The notes: generated from the letters alone by a model not told the origin. Shown: positions 32,902 to 42,289, counted from the stretch's first letter. The stretch is DNA of 51,121 nucleotides from Bacillota bacterium (GCA_023398105.1 JAEWST010000124.1:1-51121); one strand, 5' to 3'. Program-made: numbers and translations.

Positions 32902-33657
32902 TTAATCCATTTTAAAATGCCACCATTTTTCTGTAGCAGCAGATGCTGAAAAGCTTCCTTCAGCTATCCAATCATCTTTGAAATTTCCTCGTTCATCAAG
33001 ATTAACAAGCTTTTCTTCATTTCCATTATCATTAACTGATCTAACATTAGTAAATGTAAATGCTACATCTTTTGAAGCATTTAGAGAATATTGAGGAATA
33101 CCTATTCCATTTAGAAAAGCATATGACTGCATGTATATGCTTGGATCTGCACTTTGTGAGGTTTGAAGTGTCATTGTTTCACCAAGAGTGTATTCATTAG
33201 GTGACCAGCTTGTTAATACTGCTTCTTTAAATCCAATATCTAAAATAGGTGTATTTAATCTTGGATTTACATGTGAAAATTTCATTTCTGAATATACCTT
33301 CCAAACATGAAGATATTGACTGCCAATATAAAATACTTGATGATCATATGCTTCAGCCTTTAAATTTAGGTTTGATAGAAAAGTTACTATTCCGCCATAT
33401 CTATCTTCATTTAAATCAACAACAAGGTCAACTTCAGCACCGCTGTAAAATGTACTTGTACCACCAGCACCCTTAAATGTTGGTCCATTGTCAAAAGAAT
33501 CTGATGCAAAGCTAAATGAAGCTGTAGCTACTTTATAAGGTAATATAATATCATCTACAACTACTGCTTCGTCAATTGCCACACCTTCTAGTGCAAAACA
33601 AGGAACTGTTGAAACCAACATTAATGTAACTAAAAACAAACTAATAAACTTCTTCAT
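32902..33657 (-). CDS. Secreted protein of unknown function
   Basis: 251 residues. It has a clear signal peptide MKKFISLFLVTLMLVSTVPC followed by FALEG; a lipobox is not convincing. The mature part is beta-rich and polar, with FSFASDSFDNGPTFKGAGGT, a WKVYSEMKFSHV strand and a C-terminal WWHFKMD. Family not recognised. AGGAGG precedes the ATG. It is monocistronic with a hairpin terminator. Probably extracellular or wall-associated. Confidence 0.75.
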   Translation of the reverse strand: MKKFISLFLVTLMLVSTVPCFALEGVAIDEAVVVDDIILPYKVATASFSFASDSFDNGPTFKGAGGTSTFYSGAEVDLVVDLNEDRYGGIVTFLSNLNLKAEAYDHQVFYIGSQYLHVWKVYSEMKFSHVNPRLNTPILDIGFKEAVLTSWSPNEYTLGETMTLQTSQSADPSIYMQSYAFLNGIGIPQYSLNASKDVAFTFTNVRSVNDNGNEEKLVNLDERGNFKDDWIAEGSFSASAATEKWWHFKMD

Positions 33658-33704
33658 AACATACCTCCTAATAAATTTGTTTAAGATCTATTTAATGGAT
33701 GTAA

Positions 33705-33767
33705 AAAGCCAATTACTATTGACTAAGAAACATTTTCTGTCATTTTAATGCTGTAGTAATTGACTTT
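33705..33767. repeat. Small inverted-repeat element, family B
   Basis: Ends AAAGCCAATTAC (33705-33716) and GTAATTGACTTT (33756-33767), inverted with one mismatch. The same ends bound the 132-bp element at 45972-46103. Confidence 0.5.
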
Positions 33768-33973
33768 AATCAGAAATGGATATAATTAATTACAATTATA
33801 CATAATTTTACATTTATAGTCAAGGAATATCCAAATATTTTAATATTTTACCATTGTTAATTTATTACAGTTAAAATTTCAACTTTCGCAGTTAAAAATT
33901 GTTCAACAAGTTCTAAGTATTTTTGCCGAAAACCCGACACAATGTCGGTTTTAGTACACTCATAGCAACTTTA

Positions 33974-34011
33974 CAAAAAAATAAGACAGATTGCTTTTAT
34001 CACAATCTGCC
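33974..34011 (-). terminator. Rho-independent terminator of the PH-domain gene
   Basis: On the minus strand GGCAGATTG pairs with CAATCTGTC (34003-34011 with 33985-33993), followed by TTATTTTTTT. It lies 12 bases past the stop codon at 34024. Confidence 0.88.
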
Positions 34012-34023
34012 TTTATCATTTTC

Positions 34024-34401
34024 TTATTTTAAAACATATCCTGCAAGTACACTTTGCACTTCATAGATATTAAGACTCTTATTAAATGTCTTTTGAACTG
34101 GCATCTGAGAGCCAGATAGCCAAATTTTTAATTCAGCCTCTAAGTCAAGGTGTCCAGCTGTTTCTATACTAAAATGAATAATGCTTTTGTAAGGAATAGA
34201 ATGATATTCTACTTTTTTTCCTGTAACTCCCTGCTTGTCTACTAACAGCAATCTTTTATCTGTAAATACAAAGTAATCACGAATCAGCTTATATGCTTTT
34301 TCAATTTTTTCTCCAACTGCAAGAAGATTACCTAATTCGTTTTGAATATCATTAATTTTTACCTCTGATGCATTTCCAAGTAATCCATCCATTAATCCCA
34401 T
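34024..34401 (-). CDS. Bacterial PH-domain protein
   Basis: 125 residues; the whole length fits the bacterial pleckstrin-homology-like family (bPH_1). The pattern is a long N-terminal helix, then VFTDKRLLLVDKQGVTGKKV, the Y-x-S-I-PYKSI strand and HFSIETAGHLDLEAELKIWL. These small cytosolic proteins form rings; their ligand is unknown. AGGAGG lies before the ATG. It is monocistronic with its own terminator. Confidence 0.88.
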   Translation of the reverse strand: MGLMDGLLGNASEVKINDIQNELGNLLAVGEKIEKAYKLIRDYFVFTDKRLLLVDKQGVTGKKVEYHSIPYKSIIHFSIETAGHLDLEAELKIWLSGSQMPVQKTFNKSLNIYEVQSVLAGYVLK

Positions 34402-34510
34402 GATATTTTCCTCCTTATAATATCTTTCATTTACTCGTATTATCTCGCTCCATTAGTTTTATTATTAAAAATTATATCATTAACATTAATTTACAGCAAT
34501 ACTGCACCAA

Positions 34511-34544
34511 AAAAGGGTACTGACAAGCAGTCAGAAACCCTTTT
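34511..34544 (-). terminator. Terminator of the 55-residue protein gene
   Basis: AAAAGGGT-a-CTGAC pairs with GTCAG-aa-ACCCTTTT. The minus strand ends in CCCTTTTTTGG. It could also work for plus-strand transcripts. Confidence 0.8.
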
Positions 34545-34594
34545 AGTTGTTTTATTAAAAAATAACTTACACAACCCTATGCATATTGCAGTAA

Positions 34595-34762
34595 TCAATT
34601 AGAATTATCCATCTTGGGCTTACTGCTATCCACAATCTGTTTTCCTAATTTTGCTTTTGGTTTTGAATCATTAACCATCTTAGAAAATATGTCTTGCTTG
34701 TTATTTCTTGTTGTAAATTTACTGTTAAAATTCTTTGCCATAGGCTTACTTGGTCCACCCAT
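34595..34762 (-). CDS. Small basic protein of unknown function (55 residues)
   Basis: An ATG at 34762 with GAGGTG five bases upstream opens a 55-codon frame ending at TGA 34595-34597, followed by a terminator at 34511-34544. The product starts MGGPSKPMAKNFNSKF and is rich in Lys, Asn and Ser, with repeated SKP motifs, no hydrophobic segment and no cysteine. It is probably intrinsically disordered. Longer frames overlapping this region in other phases lack ribosome sites. Function unknown. Confidence 0.7.
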   Translation of the reverse strand: MGGPSKPMAKNFNSKFTTRNNKQDIFSKMVNDSKPKAKLGKQIVDSSKPKMDNSN

Positions 34763-34870
34763 ATTAACACCTCAAAATTATTCTTATTTAAATTACTAGT
34801 CATCACTAGTTTCCCAAGCTTATCACATTTAGGTATGATTAACAAGGGCGTCATCCACATGCTGTTATTT

Positions 34871-35710
34871 TTACCACATTCTCTCAATGCCTTCGTCTGT
34901 TATCTTGATAGCTCCTTCTTTCAGAAGTTTGCCTACTGCTCTTTTAAAAGCAGCCTTGCTTATATTGAACTCAGCTTTAATGCTTTCAGGAGAGCTTTTA
35001 TCATTTAACAGAAGTTTTCCTCCTTTAGCCTCCAACCTCTCCATAATTTTTTTTGAATCGCCTTCAATTTCGTTGTAGGCTTCATTTCTCAAGCTTAATT
35101 CAAGTTTTCCATCCTGTTTTACCTTTTTAACTCTTACTTCTACATTTTCACCTATAGCATAATTGCCGTATAGCTCTTTATTGGGAATTAAGCCATGATA
35201 CTTGTTGTCTACAGCCACAAATGCTCCCAGTTCTTTGCTAATCTCATATATTGTGCCATGAACTCTGTCTTTTTCTTTGTAGGGTGACTGAAATTCCAGC
35301 AACTCATATACCTTCATTGTTGCAGATAACCTTTCACTTTTATCTATATATAAGCATACCAAATAATTGCCACCTTCTATAACCTCTGTTGTTTGTTCTT
35401 TAAAAGGCAAAAATAAATCTTTCTCCAAGCCCCAATCCAAAAATGAACCTATGCTTGTATTTTCTAATACTTTTAATACTGCTAATTCCCCAAGCTCAAG
35501 TTTGGGCTTTCTTACAGTGGCTATTAACCTGTCTTCTGAATCTTTATAAACAAATACCTCTATTTCATCTCCCACCTCTGTACCATCTAGCACTTGGCTT
35601 TTAGGCAGTAAAATATCTTCCTTGTCAGCACTGTTTTTTTTGTTAAGATATACACCAATCTGAGTTTTTCTAAGTACTACTAAACTTTGCGTTTTACCTA
35701 ATTCTACCAT
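34871..35710 (-). CDS. cvfB: CvfB-like S1-domain RNA-binding protein
   Basis: 279 residues from the ATG at 35710, with AAAGGAAC upstream. The frame stays open to 35779, but those 23 codons lie partly in the repeat at 35745-35816 and are unlikely to be translated. Three S1-like OB domains (about 1-60, 65-130, 145-205: VHGTIYEISKELGAFVAVDN, HGLIPNKEL) are followed by a C-terminal winged helix (SPESIKAEFNISKAAFKRAV; LLKEGAIKITDEGIERMW). This is the layout of CvfB/YitL, an RNA-binding regulator linked to virulence gene expression in staphylococci. The role here is inferred to be post-transcriptional. Confidence 0.9.
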   Translation of the reverse strand: MVELGKTQSLVVLRKTQIGVYLNKKNSADKEDILLPKSQVLDGTEVGDEIEVFVYKDSEDRLIATVRKPKLELGELAVLKVLENTSIGSFLDWGLEKDLFLPFKEQTTEVIEGGNYLVCLYIDKSERLSATMKVYELLEFQSPYKEKDRVHGTIYEISKELGAFVAVDNKYHGLIPNKELYGNYAIGENVEVRVKKVKQDGKLELSLRNEAYNEIEGDSKKIMERLEAKGGKLLLNDKSSPESIKAEFNISKAAFKRAVGKLLKEGAIKITDEGIERMW

Positions 35711-36497
35711 GAGTTGTTCCTTTTCTTTTAATATTTTATTGATATTATAACGCCTGATAACCAAAGTGGTACCCGCCACTTATAGAAATGGAGGACATTT
35801 TCCTGCCTCGTTATAATTTAATCACTATTTGTAAGTTTTAATATTGATGCTACATATTTAAGTATACCGTTATTATCTTAATATGAAAAGATTTTTATTG
35901 AAATAAAAACAAAGCTACCAGGAGAATAAGCGTATAATTGGCAGCATTAAACAATAAACATATAATGGAATAAATGAGTTTGTGTTTAGTTATCAAAAAA
36001 TCTCTAAAAAAAACAACTCCCTATGTAAACCAAAGTGTAGACTCTGTTGTAAATTGAGCAAAAAAAGTTCACCTTGTAGCAATCCTATTTTTTTACAGAA
36101 ATATTGTAGTCAAACTTTATTGTTTTAGTAAATATTAGCTCACCTTTCTAGAGATAACTCCAGTAGTTTATATATTTAATTCTTTAGCACGAGTAATATC
36201 AAATTTCCCCTGTCTTTTTATCTCAATGCATTATGATAAGCATGGAATGGCATGATCAACCCATATGCTTTTTATCGTTAAATCAGCATACTTTTAAGTA
36301 ACTTTTCAAAATTTAATATGTTTTTACATGATACATACCGATATCAAAAATATCTTCAAATTATCTGATTAGCATAATATTATATGTACCAGTAAAACAT
36401 CTATCTATTAAATTACTTAGCTATATTTGGAAATATATTTATATATTGTATTGAAAAACTAATAATTATACATTTGGAAATACTTTTAGAAAATGTA
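35711..36497. other. Long intergenic region with repeat A and a decayed MFS fragment
   Basis: AT-rich, about 790 bases. Carries the short repeat A copy at 35745-35816 and, at about 36039-36078, a stretch (GTGTAGACTCTGTTGT and flanks) matching the MFS gene at about 39264-39298. No intact gene is seen on either strand. Confidence 0.5.
35745..35816 (-). repeat. Dispersed repeat family A, short copy with perfect 8-bp terminal inverted repeats
   Basis: TTATAACG (35745-35752) and CGTTATAA (35809-35816) bound a 72-bp unit nearly identical to 3677-3750. It is inserted 35 bases upstream of the cvfB start codon. Confidence 0.8.
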
Positions 36498-36526
36498 TTG
36501 CATAATTCGATTATTTTTGATATAAT
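36498..36526 (+). promoter_or_regulatory. Sigma-A promoter of the chemoreceptor gene
   Basis: TTGCAT (36498-36503), a 17-base spacer and TATAAT (36521-36526) lie 91 bases before the start codon at 36618. Confidence 0.75.
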
Positions 36527-36617
36527 CAGACTAAGTTTTTATATGTAAGCACATACTTTGTCATATTATGTGTGTTTACTCTCATTATTTTACTGACATA
36601 AGGAAGGAAGTGCATCA

Positions 36618-38135
36618 ATGGATCAATCAATTTTAAAAAAACAAGAAAAATTTGCAAACTCAGTATCATTCTATAGTGCTTTATTTAGCTGTGCAGGTGT
36701 AGGTCTAGGCTTTTTATTAACTAAGAGATATTTAGTCTTTATATTATTTGTAATATTTGTAATAGTAGCTATAATAGCAAGACTTTTAGAAAAAAAATCT
36801 GATTTATTCTTCAATATTGCTAAATATACATATTTAGCGATATTTGCCTTCGCTCCTGTAGCAGTTTTTTATATGTTAGAATCATTAGGACTAGTTGGTG
36901 TACCTTCCATTGTATTTAGTTTCTTGTGTTTATTTATTGTAAATTTGTACTATAATCCTAAACTTGTTTTATCATACTCAGGAACTACTATCCTTCTATA
37001 TATATGTGCAATTTTAATTTTTCCAAATCATTTTTTTGAAGGAGACGGTAAGGATATTGTGAGTTGGCTTGCTTTTGGAATATCCTTCATAATATCCACC
37101 TACGTTTCTACTTTATTATCAAAACGATTATCTAAAATGATTGAAGAAATCCAAATTAAAAGAGCTGAAAGCGAGTCTCTTTCTGATATATTGAAAAAAT
37201 CTATTGATGATATGACAGATAGTTCAAAGACTATATACAGTATAGCTAAAAACCTTACTAATGGTATAAGCGAAGTTAATAAAGTATCAGAACATACTAT
37301 GAAATCAATTATTAATATTGCTGAACGTACCTCTTTACAACGTGATTTAACAACAGAGTCTTATAATGTTGTCAGTGATATTTCCAACAATCTAATGAAT
37401 ATTACTGAACGTATTTTAACAGTTTCTTCAAACGCTCAAGACTGTTCAAATATGACAAGTAATGGTAATGACGTTATACGTACCGCTATAAAACAGATAG
37501 AACTAATAAGTACAAATTCCTTCAAGCTTACAAACGCAATAAACTTATTAGAAAATAAATCTTCTGAGATTGGTCAGATAACGGCAATGATTAAATCTAT
37601 CGCTGAACAAACAAATCTTCTTTCCCTTAATGCTTCTATTGAAGCTGCACGAGCTGGCGAGTCAGGTAAAGGCTTCTCTGTTGTAGCCTCTGAAATCCGC
37701 AATTTAGCCGAACAGTCAAAGAACTCTATAGTAAAAATTAATGACTTGATTGATGAAGTTCAAAGCGAAATTAAGAATACAATGTCTATTACAAATGAAA
37801 GTAATTCTTCCGTTAATGAAGGTATGGATATTATTACATCAGCAGGAGAAATTTTTGGAAAAATACTCTCCTCCGTTAATGAAATTTCAAGTTATTCAAA
37901 TAATGTCTCTGAAAATGTAAAAACTATTTATAATAATTCTCAAAACGTTGTTTTATCAATTAGCAAAACAACAGAAGCTTCTGAAGAAATTTCCAAAGCA
38001 TCACAAGATGTAGCAGCCGCTTCACAACAAGAAAATGCAACCTTAGAAGAAATTAGTTCTATAGCTGAAACTCTTTACAATATGTCTTCTAAACTTAATA
38101 ATATAATAGAGCTATCTTCTAATCATCAAAAATGA
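36618..38135 (+). CDS. Methyl-accepting chemotaxis protein with polytopic N-terminus
   Basis: 505 residues. The N-terminal about 175 residues hold six hydrophobic helices with very short loops (for example YLVFILFVIFVIVAIIA; IVFSFLCLFIVNLYY), so there is no large external ligand domain. The C-terminal about 310 residues form the cytoplasmic coiled-coil signalling domain with the conserved hairpin EQTNLLSLNASIEAARAGES followed by GKGFSVVASEIRNLAEQS. The hairpin contacts CheA/CheW. Absence of a periplasmic-type sensor suggests it senses through the membrane, for example energy state or a membrane solute. GGAAGGAAG lies before the ATG. It has its own promoter and terminator. Confidence 0.93.
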   Translation: MDQSILKKQEKFANSVSFYSALFSCAGVGLGFLLTKRYLVFILFVIFVIVAIIARLLEKKSDLFFNIAKYTYLAIFAFAPVAVFYMLESLGLVGVPSIVFSFLCLFIVNLYYNPKLVLSYSGTTILLYICAILIFPNHFFEGDGKDIVSWLAFGISFIISTYVSTLLSKRLSKMIEEIQIKRAESESLSDILKKSIDDMTDSSKTIYSIAKNLTNGISEVNKVSEHTMKSIINIAERTSLQRDLTTESYNVVSDISNNLMNITERILTVSSNAQDCSNMTSNGNDVIRTAIKQIELISTNSFKLTNAINLLENKSSEIGQITAMIKSIAEQTNLLSLNASIEAARAGESGKGFSVVASEIRNLAEQSKNSIVKINDLIDEVQSEIKNTMSITNESNSSVNEGMDIITSAGEIFGKILSSVNEISSYSNNVSENVKTIYNNSQNVVLSISKTTEASEEISKASQDVAAASQQENATLEEISSIAETLYNMSSKLNNIIELSSNHQK

Positions 38136-38181
38136 TATTGGTAAATATAGTATTCGTTGATTATTTGACTTAACAACTTCA

Positions 38182-38218
38182 AAGTACCGTACAGATGGTC
38201 TGTACGGTACTTTTTTAA
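38182..38218 (+). terminator. Rho-independent terminator of the chemoreceptor gene
   Basis: AAGTACCGTACAGA (38182-38195) pairs perfectly with TCTGTACGGTACTT (38199-38212): 14 bp with a 3-base loop, followed by TTTTTT. Confidence 0.93.
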
Positions 38219-38327
38219 ATATACTTCTCTATTTGAGGCACATTGTCTTTAAGAACAACATACATCTAGTATCGCCATGGTTTCAAAGCCTTCGCCCCAT
38301 AAGCTATGGTTTTTAGGTGATTATCTA

Positions 38328-39593
38328 CTAGCCCTTTACTGCTTGTTTTGCTTTCTCTCGTGGTGCTTTAAGAAAAGATATTATTACAATTCCCACTACT
38401 GCTGCAATTGCTGCTATAATAAATGCCGAAGAAAAGGCTTTTGTTTTACTAAAGTATGCTACAGTGTATGACGAAGCAACTGCCCCTACACCAAAACCTA
38501 ATAACACCATACCATAAATTTGCGAGCCATGTTTAGTACCCCAAAAATCAGCAGTTAAAGCTGGGAATACTCCAAGAAATCCTCCGTATGAAAAACCTAT
38601 AATTGCTATAAAAACAAGCATTACATACGCTTTTGCAAATGATACTCCAATAATTGAGCTACCCGCTAGAAGTAAAAGAATTAATATTGTTTGTTTTCTT
38701 CCAATTCTATCTGATAGCCAACCCCAGAATAATCTTCCAAAGGAATTACATATTGATATAATCATAACTCCCGCAATTGCTGTACTACTTGACAAACCAC
38801 TATCAGGCTGTAAGCCAAGTATTTTTGCCATAGGAATCATCATTGAACCTGCTGCAGTAGCACACATCAGAGCTAGTGTTACCATATAAAATTGCGGCAT
38901 TTTTAAAACCTCACCAGGTGTAAAATCCTGTACTATAGCAGTAGTCTTTTTTACCGATGGTGTCCAGCCTTCTGGTTTAAAGTCTTCAGGAGGATTCTTT
39001 ATAAAAATAGCTCCTAAAACAGTAACAACTATAAATATGCAACCCAAAACCGCAAAGGTTTTTAAAACACCCATTTGACCTATAAGTGCTTCTGCAATAG
39101 GTGTAAATACCAAGCCTCCAAAGCCAAGTGCTGAAACAATTATACCTGTTACCATACCCCTGCGGTCAGGAAACCACTTTTGACAGGTTGAAATAGTTGT
39201 CGTATATGCCATTCCCATTCCAAAGCCTCCTAGAACACCATAAGTAAGCCAGAGCAACCATGGTGTAGACTCTGTTGTGAACTGAGCAAGAAAAAATCCT
39301 ATGCCAAGTATAATACCTCCTGCAATAATAGCTGGTCTTGGATTTTTCAACTTATTGTGAATTTTGCCACCAACAATACTGCCCAAAGTTAACACTCCAA
39401 GCAATAAAGAGTATGCTAAGGTTCCATGTGTTGCTGGCCACTCAAATAATGCATTTGGTGTGGTTTTTCCTATGATTAAGTACGATTGAAATACACTCCA
39501 AATATAAGCTGTACCTAAACACATTTGAATTGCAATACTTGCTATAACCGGTATCCAGCGATGTCTGTTAGTTTGTACCTTTCCTTGATTCAT
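38328..39593 (-). CDS. MFS transporter, OFA (oxalate/formate antiporter-like) family
   Basis: 421 residues with twelve hydrophobic segments. The N-terminus RHRWIPVIASIAIQMCLGTA then YIWSVF is the typical OFA start. Other marks are GFGMGMAYTTTISTCQKWFPDRRG between helices 4 and 5, and a second-half signature GRLFWGWLSDRIGRK. OFA members exchange small carboxylates; the true substrate is unknown. GGAGCGGATT lies before the ATG. Monocistronic. A short decayed copy of part of this gene seems to lie near 36039-36078. Confidence 0.9.
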   Translation of the reverse strand: MNQGKVQTNRHRWIPVIASIAIQMCLGTAYIWSVFQSYLIIGKTTPNALFEWPATHGTLAYSLLLGVLTLGSIVGGKIHNKLKNPRPAIIAGGIILGIGFFLAQFTTESTPWLLWLTYGVLGGFGMGMAYTTTISTCQKWFPDRRGMVTGIIVSALGFGGLVFTPIAEALIGQMGVLKTFAVLGCIFIVVTVLGAIFIKNPPEDFKPEGWTPSVKKTTAIVQDFTPGEVLKMPQFYMVTLALMCATAAGSMMIPMAKILGLQPDSGLSSSTAIAGVMIISICNSFGRLFWGWLSDRIGRKQTILILLLLAGSSIIGVSFAKAYVMLVFIAIIGFSYGGFLGVFPALTADFWGTKHGSQIYGMVLLGFGVGAVASSYTVAYFSKTKAFSSAFIIAAIAAVVGIVIISFLKAPREKAKQAVKG

Positions 39594-39791
39594 TTAATCC
39601 GCTCCTAATCATATATTATATATTCTTGTAACAATATGTTACTTTATGTCTAGAATTTTAGCCACACGATTTATATCAAATTAGTGATACATATATGAAT
39701 GTTTTTTATCCTATGTTTATTCTATTAATTTAATCAAGGAATATTTGAAAAATATGAAGGTTTGTTATAAGAATATTTCATTTTTTTATAA

Positions 39792-41243
39792 CTAATTTCT
39801 TGTCATATCTACTTTGCTGACCTTCCTAAGCCTGCCTTTGATAGGTGTGTTTTGAAGTTCTTTGTATACCAGTTCGCCTTTATTGTTTAAAATTTCTACA
39901 AAAGTAGAGATGTCAGCTATGTTTATTATTCCTATATCTGCAGCTGTCATGCCTTTTATATTACAAAGTGTACCTACAATATCCACTGCTCTCATCTTTG
40001 TTTTTTTGCCTGCATTTATATGCAATCTCATAATTTCTTTGTTAAGCTGTGCACCTTTGGTCTCCTTTAGCTCAGGAACCGCATTAATTTTTTCAACAAA
40101 TTCTTGCTCTGAATCAGTTACAAATTCCTTATCAGGTCTTTCCTTTAAAGGAATCTCTTGTCCAATATATTTATGTATATCCTCAAGAAACTTATCTTCA
40201 TTTGCTGTTACAAAAGTAATCGCTTTACCTTCCTTGCCAATACGTCCTGTTCTTCCTATCCTGTGAACATAGCTTTCACTGTTTTTGGGCACATCATAAT
40301 TAATAACAAGCTGTATATCAGCTATGTCTATTCCTCTAGCTGCAACATCTGTAGCCACAAGATATCTGAAATAGCCCTGCCTGAAATCATTCATTACCCG
40401 AAGCCTGTCCTGCTGTTCCATACCGCCATGTATTTTCCCACAAGAATATTTGAGCCTTACCATGCTACTATGCACTTCATCTACCTTTTGCTTTGTATTA
40501 CAAAATATAATGCAACTATCAGGGTTTTCAATTACAGTAATATCCTTTAATAGCCCAAGCTTGTCTTTTGGCTCTACAGTATATCTTTCTTGGCATATCA
40601 TGTCTGCGGCTACGTTCTGTTCTTCTATTTCAACAAATATTGGAGAATTCATGTGTTTATCACACAAGTCACTAATATCTTTTGGCATAGTGGCTGAGAG
40701 TAATATAGTTACACGTTTTTTAGATAGGCTGGCTATTATGGTTTCAATTTGCTCAATAAAACCCATTGAAAGCATTTCATCAGCTTCATCTATTACAAGA
40801 TATTTTATATTTGATGTATCAAGAGTGCCTCTTTCTAAATGATCTATAGTTCTGCCAGGAGTTCCAACCACCACATGTGTTTTTTGTTTAAGCTCCTTTT
40901 CCTGATTGTAGAAAGGAGACTTTCCATAAACAGCAGCTACCTTTAGCCTTTTAAATCTGCCTATATTAAAAATATCTTCTTTCACTTGAAGGGCAAGCTC
41001 TCTTGTTGGTGCAAGCACTAACGCTTGAGGCTTGTTTTCGTCCCACTCTACCCTTTGGCATATGGGAATAGCAAAAGCAGCTGTCTTTCCGCTGCCTGTC
41101 TGAGACTTCACTATTATATCCTTTTTCTCTAATACAGCTGGTATAACCTGCTCTTGCACCTTTGTAGGTTGTGAATAATTTAATATTCTGATTGCCTTTA
41201 AAATTTCTTTATCTAATACATAATTATCAAATGCTGTTGTCAT
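39792..41243 (-). CDS. dbpA: DEAD-box RNA helicase DbpA
   Basis: 483 residues. All DEAD-box motifs are present in order: Q motif (YSQPTKVQ), SQTGSGKT (motif I), PTRELA (Ia), TPGR (Ib), DEAD (II, in VIDEADEML), SAT (III), ATDVAARGID (V) and HRIGRTGR (VI). The C-terminal about 75 residues match the DbpA RNA-binding domain (KKTKMRAVDIVGTLCNIKGM; ISTFVEILN). The sequence closely follows B. subtilis DbpA/YxiN (VVKSQTGSGKT; KPQALVLAPTREL). That protein binds hairpin 92 of 23S rRNA and aids 50S ribosome assembly. Only a moderate AGAAAGAG ribosome site is seen. Confidence 0.93.
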   Translation of the reverse strand: MTTAFDNYVLDKEILKAIRILNYSQPTKVQEQVIPAVLEKKDIIVKSQTGSGKTAAFAIPICQRVEWDENKPQALVLAPTRELALQVKEDIFNIGRFKRLKVAAVYGKSPFYNQEKELKQKTHVVVGTPGRTIDHLERGTLDTSNIKYLVIDEADEMLSMGFIEQIETIIASLSKKRVTILLSATMPKDISDLCDKHMNSPIFVEIEEQNVAADMICQERYTVEPKDKLGLLKDITVIENPDSCIIFCNTKQKVDEVHSSMVRLKYSCGKIHGGMEQQDRLRVMNDFRQGYFRYLVATDVAARGIDIADIQLVINYDVPKNSESYVHRIGRTGRIGKEGKAITFVTANEDKFLEDIHKYIGQEIPLKERPDKEFVTDSEQEFVEKINAVPELKETKGAQLNKEIMRLHINAGKKTKMRAVDIVGTLCNIKGMTAADIGIINIADISTFVEILNNKGELVYKELQNTPIKGRLRKVSKVDMTRN

Positions 41244-41320
41244 TAATTTTTCTCTTTCTGTAATTTAGTTGAAGTATAACTCTTCAATATTTTATCCTAT
41301 TTTAAAAAGTTTTGCATTAG

Positions 41321-42289
41321 TTATTTATTGATTCCCCATTTCTTCAAAAGCTTATCTACTATTTCTGCACACATAATTACATCCCTATGAGGCACAAGGT
41401 CACTTTCTATTTTGTTAGTGCGATACAGCTCGTTAAAGTGTTCAATTTCATATATAAAGCCATCTTCAAAGCTCTCCCCGAAGCATTCCTTCAAGTTATT
41501 TTCACTGTCATATAGTTCACATTTCTGAGAGCCAAAGAAATCATACACTACAATATTGCCCTGCGTTCCATATATCCGTGCATCTCTGTTTGTATATGCA
41601 GTTAAGCCACAGCTTAGTGTTGCTAAAACTCCGCTTTTGAAGCTCATATTAATTGCTGCATATTCATCAACACCTGTTTCACAAATTGTTGCAATACCAT
41701 TGACAATCTCAGGACATTCATTTAATATTCCTGTAGCAAATTGAATTGGATACACTCCCACATCGTATACACTGCCGCCAGCCAAATCAGGATTAAATAA
41801 CCTGCTTTCTGGATTGAACTGGGCATGATTGCCAAATGAAGCACTAATGAGCTTGACATCGCCAATTTTTCCTGCTTTAACCCAATGCTTGGCTTTAATA
41901 TAGGCAGGAATACATTTCATCCACATAGCTTCCATTAAAAGCACCTTTTTTTCTCGTGAAAGTGCTATTAATTCTTCTGTATCCTTTTTGCTGGTAGTTA
42001 ACGGCTTCTCGCACAAAACTGCCTTGCCCTTATTCAAGCAATGCTTTACGATATCATAGTGAAAATTATGTGTAAGTGCAACATAAACAACATCAACCTC
42101 TTCATCATTAATTAGTTCAATATAATTGTTATATGACTTACTTGCATTAAATTTTTTTGCAAAAGCATCTGCCTTAGCTTTATCACGAGCCGCAACCGCA
42201 GTTAATTCAACATTTTCAGCTCTATTTAATACCTTTACAAATCTGGTTGCTATATCTCCTAAACCTATAATTCCATATCGTATGCTCAT
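41321..42289 (-). CDS. Gfo/Idh/MocA family NAD(P)-dependent oxidoreductase
   Basis: 322 residues. N-terminal Rossmann domain with YGIIGLGDIATRFVKVLN (GxGxxA-type nucleotide loop) and the conserved EKPLTTS (Lys about residue 95, expected catalytic lysine). The C-terminal alpha/beta domain has GGSVYDVGVYPIQFATGIL, with the Asp and surrounding Gly residues typical of the GFO_IDH_MocA C-domain. Such enzymes oxidise or reduce sugars, inositols or diols. The precise substrate cannot be inferred. GGAGGGATAATC precedes the ATG. Monocistronic. Confidence 0.92.
   Translation of the reverse strand: MSIRYGIIGLGDIATRFVKVLNRAENVELTAVAARDKAKADAFAKKFNASKSYNNYIELINDEEVDVVYVALTHNFHYDIVKHCLNKGKAVLCEKPLTTSKKDTEELIALSREKKVLLMEAMWMKCIPAYIKAKHWVKAGKIGDVKLISASFGNHAQFNPESRLFNPDLAGGSVYDVGVYPIQFATGILNECPEIVNGIATICETGVDEYAAINMSFKSGVLATLSCGLTAYTNRDARIYGTQGNIVVYDFFGSQKCELYDSENNLKECFGESFEDGFIYEIEHFNELYRTNKIESDLVPHRDVIMCAEIVDKLLKKWGINK

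Larger units (their letters stand above)
33658..34023. other. Intergenic with small inverted-repeat element and hairpins
   Basis: Contains the 63-bp TIR element (33705-33767), a hairpin AAAACCCGACA/TGTCGGTTTT at 33936-33957 and the terminator of the PH-domain gene (33974-34011). No gene is seen. Confidence 0.5.

Noticed and set aside
34645..34887. 80-codon minus-strand frame overlapping the 55-residue gene
   Set aside because: Different phase from the frame with the GAGGTG site and terminator; no ribosome site and overlaps cvfB.
35711..35779. N-terminal 23-codon extension of cvfB
   Set aside because: Encoded partly by the dispersed repeat at 35745-35816; the ATG at 35710 has a good ribosome site and fits family length.
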